Shown: positions 1 to 10,475 of the stretch, piece after piece | How positions within the stretch are numbered: the first letter of the stretch is position 1 | Layout of the letters: each line of letters opens with the position of its first letter | DNA from: Trogon surrucura | Lineage: Eukaryota; Chordata; Aves; Trogoniformes; Trogonidae | Direction of reading: 5' to 3' | Assembly (NCBI GenBank): GCA_020746105.1 | Contig: CM036618.1 | Span: 110,919,808-110,983,807, forward strand | DNA: 64,000 nt | The notes under the pieces: generated by a model | Told to the model about the DNA's origin: nothing | Seen by the model: only the letters and a program-made list of their open reading frames with translations | Database searches by the model: none | Position numbers and translations under genes: made by a program

Positions 1-211
1 AGGTTCATGAGCCTGCCATGCAGGAAGATTCACAGTTTAGCAGTAAACCTAAACTTTACTCATCGAAATCTAAGAGGCCATTAATACTTTTGAGTACAGT
101 TTATTATGAAATAAAATGAATTGATGAAATTTTACTCTAACGATCCCTTCACAACATATCACGTAATTAGCTTCTCCTATTAAAGAAAGAGAGCATTCTT
201 GTGGAGCATAC

Positions 212-395
212 CTGATGAATTTCAAGGATTGAGCTACAGGGATCCAGTAAAGAGAAAAGTTGCTTAACTTCTCTGGTACTTCCAAACTGCCCATGGACAG
301 AGCTAACAACCTGTTGTCTGGCCAGAGCAACTGAATTTGCTGAAAGTCATTCAGATTGGATGAGCATTTCAGATATTGAAACACATTAAAGGGGT
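212..395 (-). CDS. Probable internal coding exon, protein unidentified
   Basis: Seen: on the minus strand a pyrimidine-rich stretch ending tttctgtttcag (intron side just above 395) is followed by 184 bases open in one frame, then CATCAG|gtatgc as a donor (intron side just below 212). The exon begins with two bases of a split codon, holds 60 complete codons, and ends with AG of another split codon, so it starts in phase 1 and ends in phase 2. The peptide starts PFNVFQYLKC, contains LLWPDNRLLALSMGSLEVP in the middle and ends SLKFI. Its mix of hydrophobic, aromatic and polar residues, with no low complexity, looks like a folded protein, and synonymous positions are varied. The same frame runs open past both splice sites, so openness alone is weak evidence; the paired splice signals are the stronger part. 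I do not recognise the protein family. If real, the gene runs leftward out of the window and its upstream exons lie at higher coordinates. It could instead be a chance ORF. Confidence 0.55.
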
Positions 396-3300
396 CTGAA
401 ACAGAAATATTTTTACATGCCATAGGTCACTTAACTTCCTATTCTTATGGTTTTATTTTCAGGATATTCTACAATGAGTAAAACTGTATCTTCTCTTTTC
501 TTGACCTAATACAGCTTAGAAGAAACCATCTCTGCATGAGAAAAGGAAGAGCTCGGCCCTGATTGATACATGAAAGGTGTTAAATATCCTTCCAGGAAAT
601 TCATTTCATTCTGACACTTTAGAAAAAAAAAAAAAAAGAAAGAGATAAGAATGACAAATTAACATTTGTTAAGGCCTCTGAAGATGCAAATGACTATCTA
701 ATCCCTGTAGCAGACTGAAGAAAAAGGAGAGAAAAAAAAAAGCAAGCATTGTGCCATTGGCATAGGTTATTAATACTGATAGAGGAAGGATAAAAAAGTG
801 GCTCCATAACTCTGCAAGAGTTGCAGTGTGTTGTATATTTCTTTCCTTCATGACAGGTAGGCTAAATAAGTGTCCTGAAGTGATAATTAGGAGCCAATGA
901 GTCACTGAGTCTTTTTTTTAACACCATAAAGTGAGAAAGAATATTGCACCTTTGTTTTAAAGGATCCCTAGAAGGGCACCCAAGGTTTTTCCTACTCTTG
1001 AAGAAGCTTTTAGAGAAAGGGAAAAAAATTATTTTACTGCATTCAGTGACTGACTTTAAAACCTAAATATTGACCCAATCTCTGGCAACCATTTTCTTTT
1101 TCCACTCTTCCTTGCTCTTCCCACTGGGACTCCTCAGCTGCTGCTGAGCAGTCCTGTTTTCCACAAACAGATCCACTGAAGTTAATAAGATTATTTATGG
1201 AACAAGGTTCTGCCAAACATGACTAAAAAAATCAGAATCTGCCCCTTAGCATATAAAGTAATGAAGAATGACACATGCACCTAAATTTAAGCAAATGAGC
1301 ACTGAAAGGAAAGCTGGGCATGTCTAAGTCTTTATGCAACTGGAGTCCTTGCAAAATAATAATAAAAAAGGAGCAGCTTCCAGTTGCTTCAGCAAGTTTG
1401 AATTGGTGCTATAAGACTGTCCAGTGATACGTTCCTCCTTGGAATAGTTTTCCTTTCTCACAAAGAGGAGCCTCCGATTCTTGATCTGCCTGCAAATGCT
1501 GTCAGCACACGGGGAGCAGGTCAGTCACAGCTCTCTGCCATTGGTCTTAAGGCAAAGGAAGAAATGGCAGGCAGACTAATGAGATTCTGCAAATGATGAA
1601 AAACAAGCTTCTCCATCTCTCCCAGGTACTTTATAGTCCTCATTACCCTGTTAACAAAGCACCTCACAATTCTTATGCCCATTTTTGTCTCCGCTTGTGT
1701 AGCGCAGAAAGACCTCTAGCACCGTTTTACAGATGATAATGGTTAGACATTGGGGAAACTAATGGCACAGCCACAGCCTTCTCCTGGGTGGGTCCTCCAG
1801 GGTGCAGAGCAGGATCCCCGAAGGCAGATCCCAGGGATGCAGAGGTCTGTGCACAAGTACATCCCTACAGCAACATGCCCAAGCCGGGAAGCTGTGCTCC
1901 AGGGCCCCACACTGCAAACACACAAATAGGACTCCTGACCTCCTCCTGACCTGTCCGCAGCCCCTTTTGGCGTCTGCAGTGTGTTTCATGGCACATCTGG
2001 CTGTGGCCTGACAATGGAGAAGCAACACTGCTGCTGTGCCCCAGGTAGCTCACTGGCAAACGTTGGGAACAGCCTGGGGAAGGACAGAGGTCCACTGAGG
2101 TTCCCCCGTGCATCCCAGTCAACACCCCAGAGCTTGCCCTTGTCTCTGAAACTCCATCATGCTTGGCATTTAGCATAGGACTTACTTTCTATTCAAAGGA
2201 TTCAAACAAACTTTACGAGCCACAGGTGAAGTCCCAACAGGTGGATAGCTACCCAAACTGAACCCTGGCCAGTGTACCAGAGGATCCTGACCTCCATAGG
2301 GAAAAAACCTGCAAACAGATTTATGTTCAGCATTTCCACTTACATTTCCCTGTGTTCAGCATTTCCACAGCATTTCCCTGACAGAGGACATGTCTTCCAC
2401 TCGGAAAGGCTCTTCTGGCTGCTGCCACCCTTGTGGCAAAGCTGGGATACAGTTCACTGATGGGTTAGAGGAGAAAAGCTTTAGATATCAAAAAAAGATT
2501 TAAATCTATTGAAGGATGAAAACTCAAAGCAGAAAGAAAAGCCATGCTTCACCAACATATTTTTCTTACCTCTATTTCAATTTTATTTATCCCTTTGACT
2601 CACATGACACAGTTTAGTATGATATAATTTATCAACAAGTGACACATCCTATTGTGTTACGTCTGTTGCAGATGAAAAAAACCAAGTACCTTTCAGACTA
2701 AGCCAACAACAATTCAGGCACAACACCCCAAACTGCCTGTGGAGGGCTACAAGACTACTGCACCTTTCATGATCGTCTTTCTTTACTCTTTTTAAGATGG
2801 ACTGCAAAGGCCAAGAACGACATGTTAAAAACTGCCAAACCAAATGAAGACCGGACCTTTGCTAATTATTGCTAGCCCAGGTGAAGTTCAAAACGCTTGG
2901 AGACCAAAGAGCTCACAGTTGAGGTTTTCTACTCTGTTTCTTAAAAAGTATCTACGTGGTACTTTACAAACCTGTTCTGCATGTGCTCCAAGCTGAGCAG
3001 AAATCTCATTAGGACTCATTAGGTCACGCTCAGTGCTAACCAATCTTATTCATATAACTCCTGATTGGCCTGGCATGTGGGTAAATCAACCTTGCCTCTG
3101 CTTGCAGAAAAGTGTGGTGTGCCCTTGGAGAACAAAAGTCGTGTTGCCAGCCTCAGAGAGATTACTGTTGCTTGTCTTAATAAAGAAGAAAGAAAACTAT
3201 TTTGCACCCTCCCAGACTACAGTAGTTTTGGGAAGTGAAAAGAAGGCTCCTTTTAGAGATTGTAGGAAGGCTGAAAATTTCCTTACAGATTCCCCGTCCC

Positions 3301-5083
3301 AGCATAATCTGTTAAACCTGGGCTTGCTGTGCTGTCCTCAGGAGCTTGTTTATTATTCCGCATAACCAAAGCAGTTTCTATCTACTCAGGATACAGGGCT
3401 ATCAGGACAGTTTAAGCTGTCCATCCCTTCCATACACGGCAGTGTAACCATAAGAGTCAGTGAAATTTTATTCCCAGACTGTATTGACATTCACCAAACT
3501 CTCAAGGTTTTTTTATTTTTGTGCTGTTCTCCCACAGCCCTATGAGCATTTCATCGTCTATGCAAAAACCACAAAGTGAACTCGATTCTACCAAAGGATC
3601 CATTGAGGTAATGTTGACACGCTCTTTATACCAGCTGAAGATGAATGTGACAATAAAACAAACGGAAAAGTACCAATAGTATACAACTAACATTATGGAA
3701 TATGAAGGGCTATAAGTGAGAAGGAGCCAGGCCATATTTCCCTTGACTTCGGTGCAGCTATGCCGGAGCACCACAGCTGAAGATTTGGCCTGCAGCAGTC
3801 TGGGTAAACAGCTTGCCTCTGGATCAGAGCAGCAACAGCAAGACATCAAAAAGGCAACAAATCTCAGAGAATGGTTGTACGGATGTGCTGCTGGACTCGA
3901 ATATAATCAGCTTTTATGGAGAGCTTTCCATTGCTTGCTCTTAAGACCTAATTGCAAGGCATTATCTGGCCAAACAGTGTATGAAGTAGCACGTAATAAT
4001 GATTGCCTGCAGGAACCTCAGGTAGTGCACCAGACGAGATGAGGAGCTATTCTTGCCTCGCTTATTACCCAGGAGCTGATTCAAGGAGTAGTTACAGTTG
4101 AGCCATTAAGCCACTGGTCACCCTAATATATCTCAATTCAAATTCATTATAGGAGTGATTTTACCAAATGCTAGCAGTGACACTGAACTGTGGGAAGAGG
4201 ATTGAATTTTGAATGAAGTAGAAAATGACTAAAAAAGACTCTCTGAGGAAAAAAAAACCTTTAAGAAATTAAAATCTTTAGCCTCTGCGTGGTTGTTATG
4301 CAACCCTGCCATACTGGCATAACAGTAGGCACACTTATGCCTAAAGAAAAAGGGATGAATAACAATCAAGCTACCTGAACCACTATAAAGATCTATAAAG
4401 ATATGGGGGAAACAGAAAGCCAGCCCAAATATGTCCTTCAGATAGGATAACTTGGCCAAACCTAAAGCTAGCATCAGTCGACAGAGCACCAGAAAGTCAT
4501 CCAGCTTCTGGGCAGAAAGCATGCCAGCTGCCGCAGGAAAAATTTCCCAAGGCTGATCATGGCCAATATTCACACTTTCACATCCTACTACAAACTCTGT
4601 CTTTCATCGCTGACAGACCACAGCTGTTGTAGGCAGCGTTCTCCAACATGTGTAGGAGAAGGTGACATTTCTGCCACGTATGAGGGTGACAGCAACAAAG
4701 CTAAGCCTTGCATCTGTAAATAGCTTCTGTTTCATCGCTTTTCTTCTTTGTTTCCAATTGACCTGTCAGAGGGCAATGTGGCACATTTCTGGCAACAGGA
4801 CAAGGCAGAAGAGTAGATACTGTTTTTTCCTGCTTATGTCTTCAGACCCCATGATGAGACTAGAGTGCCAGATTCATTAAAAAATATTATAAAATTTCTC
4901 AGATACAAAACTCTGAATCGACCTCATTCTGCAAAAAGCTTGAAACAACAGATCCCACAGTCCCAACTGTTCTCAGCTTCTCAGCTCAACCTAACTTTGA
5001 AGCCAGATGCCACTTTCAAAGGGAACCAACTGTGGCACAGCATGAGGCAGGGTCAGGCCTGATGCAGAGAAAGGTTCATCATT
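396..5083. other. Non-coding stretch, probably intronic
   Basis: I see no supportable gene here. It contains an A15 run at 623-637 and an A10 run at 732-741. A GC-richer patch lies at about 1760-2180, where short ORFs overlap on both strands, as expected from base composition rather than coding. A two-copy 29-bp tandem duplication lies at 2325-2382. Around 1720-1755 there is faint similarity to the tail of a MIR-type SINE (ttttacagatgat followed by ggggaaact), too weak to call. Confidence 0.6.
2325..2382. repeat. Two-copy tandem duplication, 29-bp unit
   Basis: The words gttcagcatttccac begin at 2325 and again at 2354, each followed by a near-identical catttccctg. The two 29-bp units differ at only a few bases near their middle and end. 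This is a simple recent slippage or unequal-exchange duplication. Confidence 0.85.
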
Positions 5084-5255
5084 CATAGAATCATAGATTC
5101 ATTTCGTCTGCAAAAGACTTTTAAGATAATTGAGTCCAACCATTAACCTAACACTGCCAAGCCCACCACTAAACCATATCCCTAAGCACCTAATCTACAC
5201 ATCTTTTAAATACCTCCAGGGGTATTTAAACCACTTCCCTGGGCAGCCTTTCTTC
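5084..5255 (-). mobile_element. CR1 LINE 3' tail fragment
   Basis: The plus strand starts tcatagaatcatagattc, the reverse complement of the CR1 3' terminal repeat. It continues with the familiar reversed tail: gagtccaaccattaacctaac, then ccactaaaccatatccctaagcacc, then the phrase for 'first three-fold test after the last intact line' expected of CR1, ccacttccctgggcagcc. Similarity fades near 5255. It is a 5'-truncated, non-coding copy of the CR1 group whose 3' region is common in birds. Only the tail survives, so it encodes nothing. Confidence 0.85.
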
Positions 5256-5644
5256 CCAGAAAGGGAATTTAAATGCTTCTTCCCAGGAAGAGGATGGGGA
5301 GAGGCTTGTAGAGAGCTGCTAGCTCCAGAAACATCATCAGAAGAGGCAGAGGGCTGAATGATCACACTGGGCCACATCCATGAACCCTCTAGCAATAAAG
5401 ATATCTCTTAGGAAACGTCTCTTACCGACTGCTCTACAGGGCCGGTGGCAGTGGATGCTTTGTACTGAGAGGAATCAGAGATATAGTGAGGGCACATAAT
5501 ACAATGGCACTAGGTAGCCTCAGCTCCAGATAAGCAGTAACCTACTGCAAAATACAAACAGCATTCACCCAGGACGCCCAACAGAACTCGGGATTCAAGT
5601 GGTTGAGTTAGTAATGGCAATACAGAAGCACATTAACCATTTAA
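5256..5644. other. Non-coding spacer between two CR1 fragments
   Basis: I see nothing clear here. A short stretch after 5255 could be a diverged continuation of the minus-strand CR1 tail, but the match is lost. Confidence 0.5.
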
Positions 5645-6150
5645 AATGTCCTCCAATCTAAAGAATGGGAGTAATGTCAACCCTTAAGAAAAGGTGTCAG
5701 TGAGATGCAGGGAAACACAGGACTGTAATTGTGATGGCAACACTGGGCAAATTAGCATAAGTTGTAACAAATGATGCAGCTACAGAGCATGGGAAAATGC
5801 TGGAGTTGTGAGGAACAGCAAAGAGAAACCCTGCCTTACAGATCTTTAAAGAAAAGGGGGATCTAGTTGATATAGTTTGTATTTCCCAAAGGCTTGTGAC
5901 AAAGTCTTTCTTCAAGGGCTTTTAAGGAACCCAAATAACTGTGGGAGAAATGGAACAATTCTGAGCTGGACAAAAAACTAGATAGACCCAGGGGCCAAAA
6001 GTAAAGAGGTTGTAAAAAAAATTACGGATTCAGACGAATTTGGTACAAGTCTACAGAATAAGGAGTGGCATGAAAGTGGTGGATTGGCATCAACTTTTTT
6101 TTGCAATCTTTTTCACTCCAAGGACTAAGGGGCATCAAAGGAAACCATGA
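5645..6150 (+). mobile_element. Ancient, degraded CR1 relic (reverse transcriptase region)
   Basis: Seen: the stretch from about 5680 reads like a heavily mutated CR1 reverse transcriptase segment. 'ttaagaaaaggtgtcag...tgcagggaaacacagga' corresponds to the NYRPVSLTS region, and 'gggggatctagttgatatag' then 'cccaaaggcttgtgacaaag' corresponds to the motif A region (V-Y-L-D-F-x-K-A-F-D-K). Near 6115-6140, 'ccaaggactaaggggcatc' matches a phrase from much further downstream in the element, so an internal deletion is likely. Frames are full of stops. From family knowledge, this wording fits the old amniote CR1 type rather than the young avian subfamilies. The boundaries are approximate. The assignment is from memory of the family and was not aligned. 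Confidence 0.6.
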
Positions 6151-9100
6151 TAGCTGGCTTTTAGCAGACCTGTATAGTATAGTGTGGGTGCAGGAATGGA
6201 CACTGACTCAAAGAAAGATTAGATTATTACCTGAAAGAGAGGTGATTTAGGGTTGCTAAATGAACAAGCAACAAGACACTTAAGAAATCTCCAGAGCTGT
6301 ATGAAGTTGGAAGCTGAGAAGGTATCACTGAAGTTTGACTACTTTTCCTCTTCTTTAGATTTCCTTTTATGACCACTCCTGGCGACAAAATAGTGGATCC
6401 TCGATACGAACATTGTCACCAGTTTTAGTCATGTAGGAACCTAAAATGTGTTATCCTGACTTAAAGAGAATTAGCTTTCTACAACAGCTGAGAATCGTCT
6501 ACTCTGTTAATTGCAATGCTTTATTCTAATTTCCTAAGTTTTCTCCCTGACATACTCAGTCTTGTACAGAAGTTATAGCACTGAAACACACTGGTACTGG
6601 TAATTCTAGAAATGGAAGAAAATTTCTAGTAGTTATCTCTTGAGTCATATATCCCTGCTGCCTCCAGATTCACGTAAGTACAGTGGTTCATTACAAAGAG
6701 TTGAAATCATTGCTTGCCAAGTAAGTGTCTAATTTTATGCATTTGAATTGTTTCATGCATATCAAAATGACAACTCATGCTTAAACTTGGATACTTACTT
6801 GAGAATATTCCTCTGTTAGGGCCTTCCACTGGCAAAGGACAGCTTCCCCTGTTTTGAAGAAATGTATCAAAGTATTTTCTTTTTCCTTTTCCTTTATCAA
6901 GATAATCTACTTCTGAGCACCTACAACTGCAAGACCACCTCTGGCCCCTTAATGCATGGAGTAAACAATGGAAAAAAATGTTTCTCTGATCATTTGCTTC
7001 AAGTTTTCTTGCAGAATAAGGAAGCAAGACTACCTGAACTAAGATGTGGAACAACTACAGTCCAGCCTTAAACAGTGTTACTAGCAAAATATCATGAGCA
7101 TAGAAATCATGAGAGCAAACTTCAGCTATGAAACCCGTTGTTGTATATGTCCTTTGCCCTAGGTTCTCTTGCAGAAACACAGTGCCATACGACATGGTAG
7201 GCTCTTTTGATGGTTTCTTTTTTCAGACTTGTAGAGAAATTAATTTGCAAATTGTCTTTGCTTTGGAGGCTTTAACAAAATTTATCTGTTCAGTGAAATA
7301 TCGAGATAAAATGCAAAAAAGATGCGGGGTTTTTTTTGGCAGAACTAGTTTGTCCTAAAAAGCTATATGCGGTCATGAAAAGGAGAGAGATGCTCTTAGG
7401 AAAACTGCAGAGTTTCTGAAAGAAAAAGGCTTAGCAAGTAAAATGTTCAGACGCAAATGCCTTGATTCAGTACTTCTGATGTATTTTAACTTTATGCTTT
7501 TTATCTTTCGGTAATGAGTCACTGAATTTAAGTGATTCTGCAAAATAAAGCACTGATAGCTGTCTGTATAGAAACAGTATATGAACTACTGTTTCCTCAT
7601 AGAGCTCTGTAATTGCCTATTGAATATTCCTATGTACCTAGTGTTCATGCCATTTGCCAAGCCTAAATAGGGACCAACTACTGTGCTAGACTATGGATTT
7701 TTTGTTCATTAATATGTGGGTTTTTTTGGTTTTGTTTTATCTTCATTTTTACTTAGTCCTCTGAGTCAATAAGACATTTTATTAATAGATTATAATAGTG
7801 CTTTGCATATGTGTCACTCCTTGCTCTCATGTATCTAACAACTGTATTAGCAGAACACTATCTGGCCATGCTCTCTGGGAAACTCTAAGTTTACGTATAA
7901 CATACTACCCTTTCTAAGGATGCTACCACTCCTAGAAGACTCTCTTGACTTTGATACCTCAAGTTCTTACTAACAAAGTGGTTTCTCTTCCTGAAACCAA
8001 CGTGTTCAAAACTTGAGATGTTCCCGTTGGGTGCAACTGCACACCCTCCTAAGGGTACTGCATTAAACCACTTTGAATAGGATTACACTTATTTTTCCTA
8101 AGACTGTAATGCCTACTGCCACAAAGTTCGCTCTCTTACATTAAAGCATGCCAGATACCACAAGCAGCATCGCTGTTGGCAGGAAATATTGGCAAAATAA
8201 CTGGTGCAGACCACACGGTACCTTTCCCGGGGAACATCTGTCTTGCTGGTTTTGGTGTTTTATGACACTGTAAGGAGACAAGACTTGAGTAGACCTTTGG
8301 AGGCAGGAGAGATGATTTCTTCCCTGGGGAATTATCTGGGTCTGTTCTGGGAGAGGAGGCAGCAGTAGAGAAGCAGCACTGCCGAGGGCTGGAGCCCTGC
8401 AGCACAGGCAGGGGCTGCAGCAGGGGATTGGGAGCAACAAATCCAGCTCCAGAAGGGACAGAAGGACTGCCGGTAAACAGAAGAGGCTGGGCAGAGTTTG
8501 CTGCTTTTTATAAAATAACAGTAACCAAGCCTAGAACACAGGTCAATTTGTAAGGGCGTGGAAGAACTGTGTATAAAACTTTTAATTTTTTTTCTATCCT
8601 ATTTACTCTGATGTTTTTCTATAAAATAGTAAGCATAGTTTAATTTCTAATAAAATCTACCTTTTACATCTTTAATTTATTTTTTTTTTTTTGTTTCCAT
8701 CTCCTTAAAGACCTTCTCACTACCACAGATGCTCAAAAGTCCTGACCCACTGGGGTGCATATCTCCCAGAGGCTGCAATGCCTCTGTGTCAGGAGGTAAC
8801 ACACTGATGCACACACTGTCTCTGGCTTTATCACCTCTCCATCATCTGCTTTTGGAAATTCTGGAGCTAAGCAACACAAAAAGGATCGGAGCTCAGTGTT
8901 GCTGGCCTCATTTTGGGGCGTTTTGCTTCTAACCTTTGCATACTCAACATTGTGTTCCTAGGTGGTGCCACTTCAGAGCTTCCTTAGACATTTGTCAGGT
9001 TATGGAGTTGGTCTGAACATGAATCAAAACACAATTTCTGCATGTTGGAGGCAGGGCTTGACGGAGAAGCACATAATAAGGGAACGTGATCAAAAAATGG

Positions 9101-10424
9101 TCACATTTAATAGAGAGGCGTACAAAAAAGCAAGGATGGTGGCAAAGAGTTAATGTTCAGACTCCTCAAAATAAATACATCAGCAGGGTTAGCAGATTCT
9201 AATGAATTCGGTGATTCTATTTAGCAGTGGAAATGCTGTTTGCTGCTTGGCATTTCAGTGCTTACATAATTTATAGTCTATTATTTGATAATATATTGAA
9301 GCAGGTTGTTGTCTTTGGCACCATCAAAGCTGTCTGCTAATTCACTGCTTGACCTTCTCTGCATGCATGTAAAATGGAAAAGAAGTGGTGCAGGGCATGC
9401 TGCTGTGGTTCCAAAAATGCCTTAGTGTTCAGACAGTTTGATTTGGATGAATGTCAGTACCAAACTATAGTTTTATTTATATATGTTTGCAAAAAAAAAA
9501 AAAAGTAACTTACAGGTGGTAAAGCAATATTTTAAAAGACTGACATGTTTCTGTTCCATTTGGCTTCTTAGCCAAGTGTCGTTTTATAACCTAGGTAGTG
9601 AAAATGTCCTGGCATCAGGGTGTGACTGGACACATCAGGCTTCTACCCTGTGACCGTGAATCACCTACGGAGCCAAAGGTGATCATCCCTGAGAGCAAGA
9701 GGAAATGTGTTAACAGCCAGCACCCATATGGAATGAAGAATTCTCCTTGTATATAGGAACATTTACAGAAGTATTTTGGCTTCTGGATGGTGAATGTAAA
9801 CAGTTTGCATCCAGTTTTCAGAGAAGTTAAAAATGTTAGATGAAAGGGATCTGCAGGTGATCCAGAAGTTACTGAAGTATCATGAAAACCAGACAGAAAT
9901 ACCAATTCTGGAGAACGCTTTGCTTCATGTATTGCCTATAATGGAGGAGAACAGAAAGTATCACTAGAATGCGATAAATGAGAGAAAGCTGTAAAGCTGT
10001 CCATTGATGGGGGCTCCCCAGTAGTGATATGCTGCCTAGCATACCCTGCAGTAAGGAACCAGGGCACAATTGGCGTGTGCCACACAGTCACATTTCTTCA
10101 AACAAGAAGAATCAATTTTTAAACACCAGTGGATTCCCATTGACTTCAGTTTGGACTGCAGGACTAGGGACTCATCTGCAGATACAGCAAAAAAATATTA
10201 ATTAATACCTACATTATTCTGCTCAGGTAGGCTCACAGAAGGGAACATGTGCAATTTTGCATGAGGTGACAGAGCTGTCACCCATCCCTCCCAGGCTTCA
10301 CCCTGCAGTCCGTATTAAAACCTGCTGCTGTTCAACTGCCCCAAATTGAAAGCACGTTCCAATATTTCTTCATTTTTCATTTCAATTTTGTGTCTAATCT
10401 GGTGTAAAAGTAAGTAGAGCAATG
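6151..10424. other. Non-coding stretch, no gene seen
   Basis: No ORF here has protein-like composition joined to believable splice signals. It holds a T12 run at 8681-8692 and an A14 run at 9491-9504. The interval of about 9160-9340 has long stretches of homeodomain-type ATTA/TAAT words, little simple repeat and no transposon wording. It could be a conserved non-coding element, but a single sequence cannot show that. Confidence 0.55.
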
Positions 10425-10475
10425 TACTGAGAGGCAAAGAAAATTTAAATAACTTGTGCCAAAGTCAGTGAAAGG
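10425..10475 (+). repeat. Possible MIR-family SINE remnant
   Basis: The stretch actgagaggcaaagaa followed by tttaaataacttg, then a gccaaag and cagtgaaa, follows the order of the conserved MIR core (actgaggcacagagaggttaa, then taacttgcccaaggtcac). MIR elements are ancient amniote SINEs and survive in birds as short degraded pieces. The match is short and remembered rather than aligned, so the call is tentative. Confidence 0.35.

Noticed and set aside
1690-1760. Second possible MIR remnant
   Set aside because: Only one short phrase (ttttacagatgat) matches. Too little to call.
1743-2178. Cluster of overlapping ORFs on both strands, considered as a GC-rich exon or promoter
   Set aside because: Open frames overlap in several frames as expected from higher GC. 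CpG words are sparse, so it is not a CpG island, and no splice-bounded exon stands out.
4229-4573. 114-codon minus-strand ORF with a plausible peptide around AQKLDDFLVLCRLMLALGL
   Set aside because: An acceptor-like tttttcctgcggcag is present but no good donor. No family recognised and the C-terminal half is phenylalanine-rich noise.
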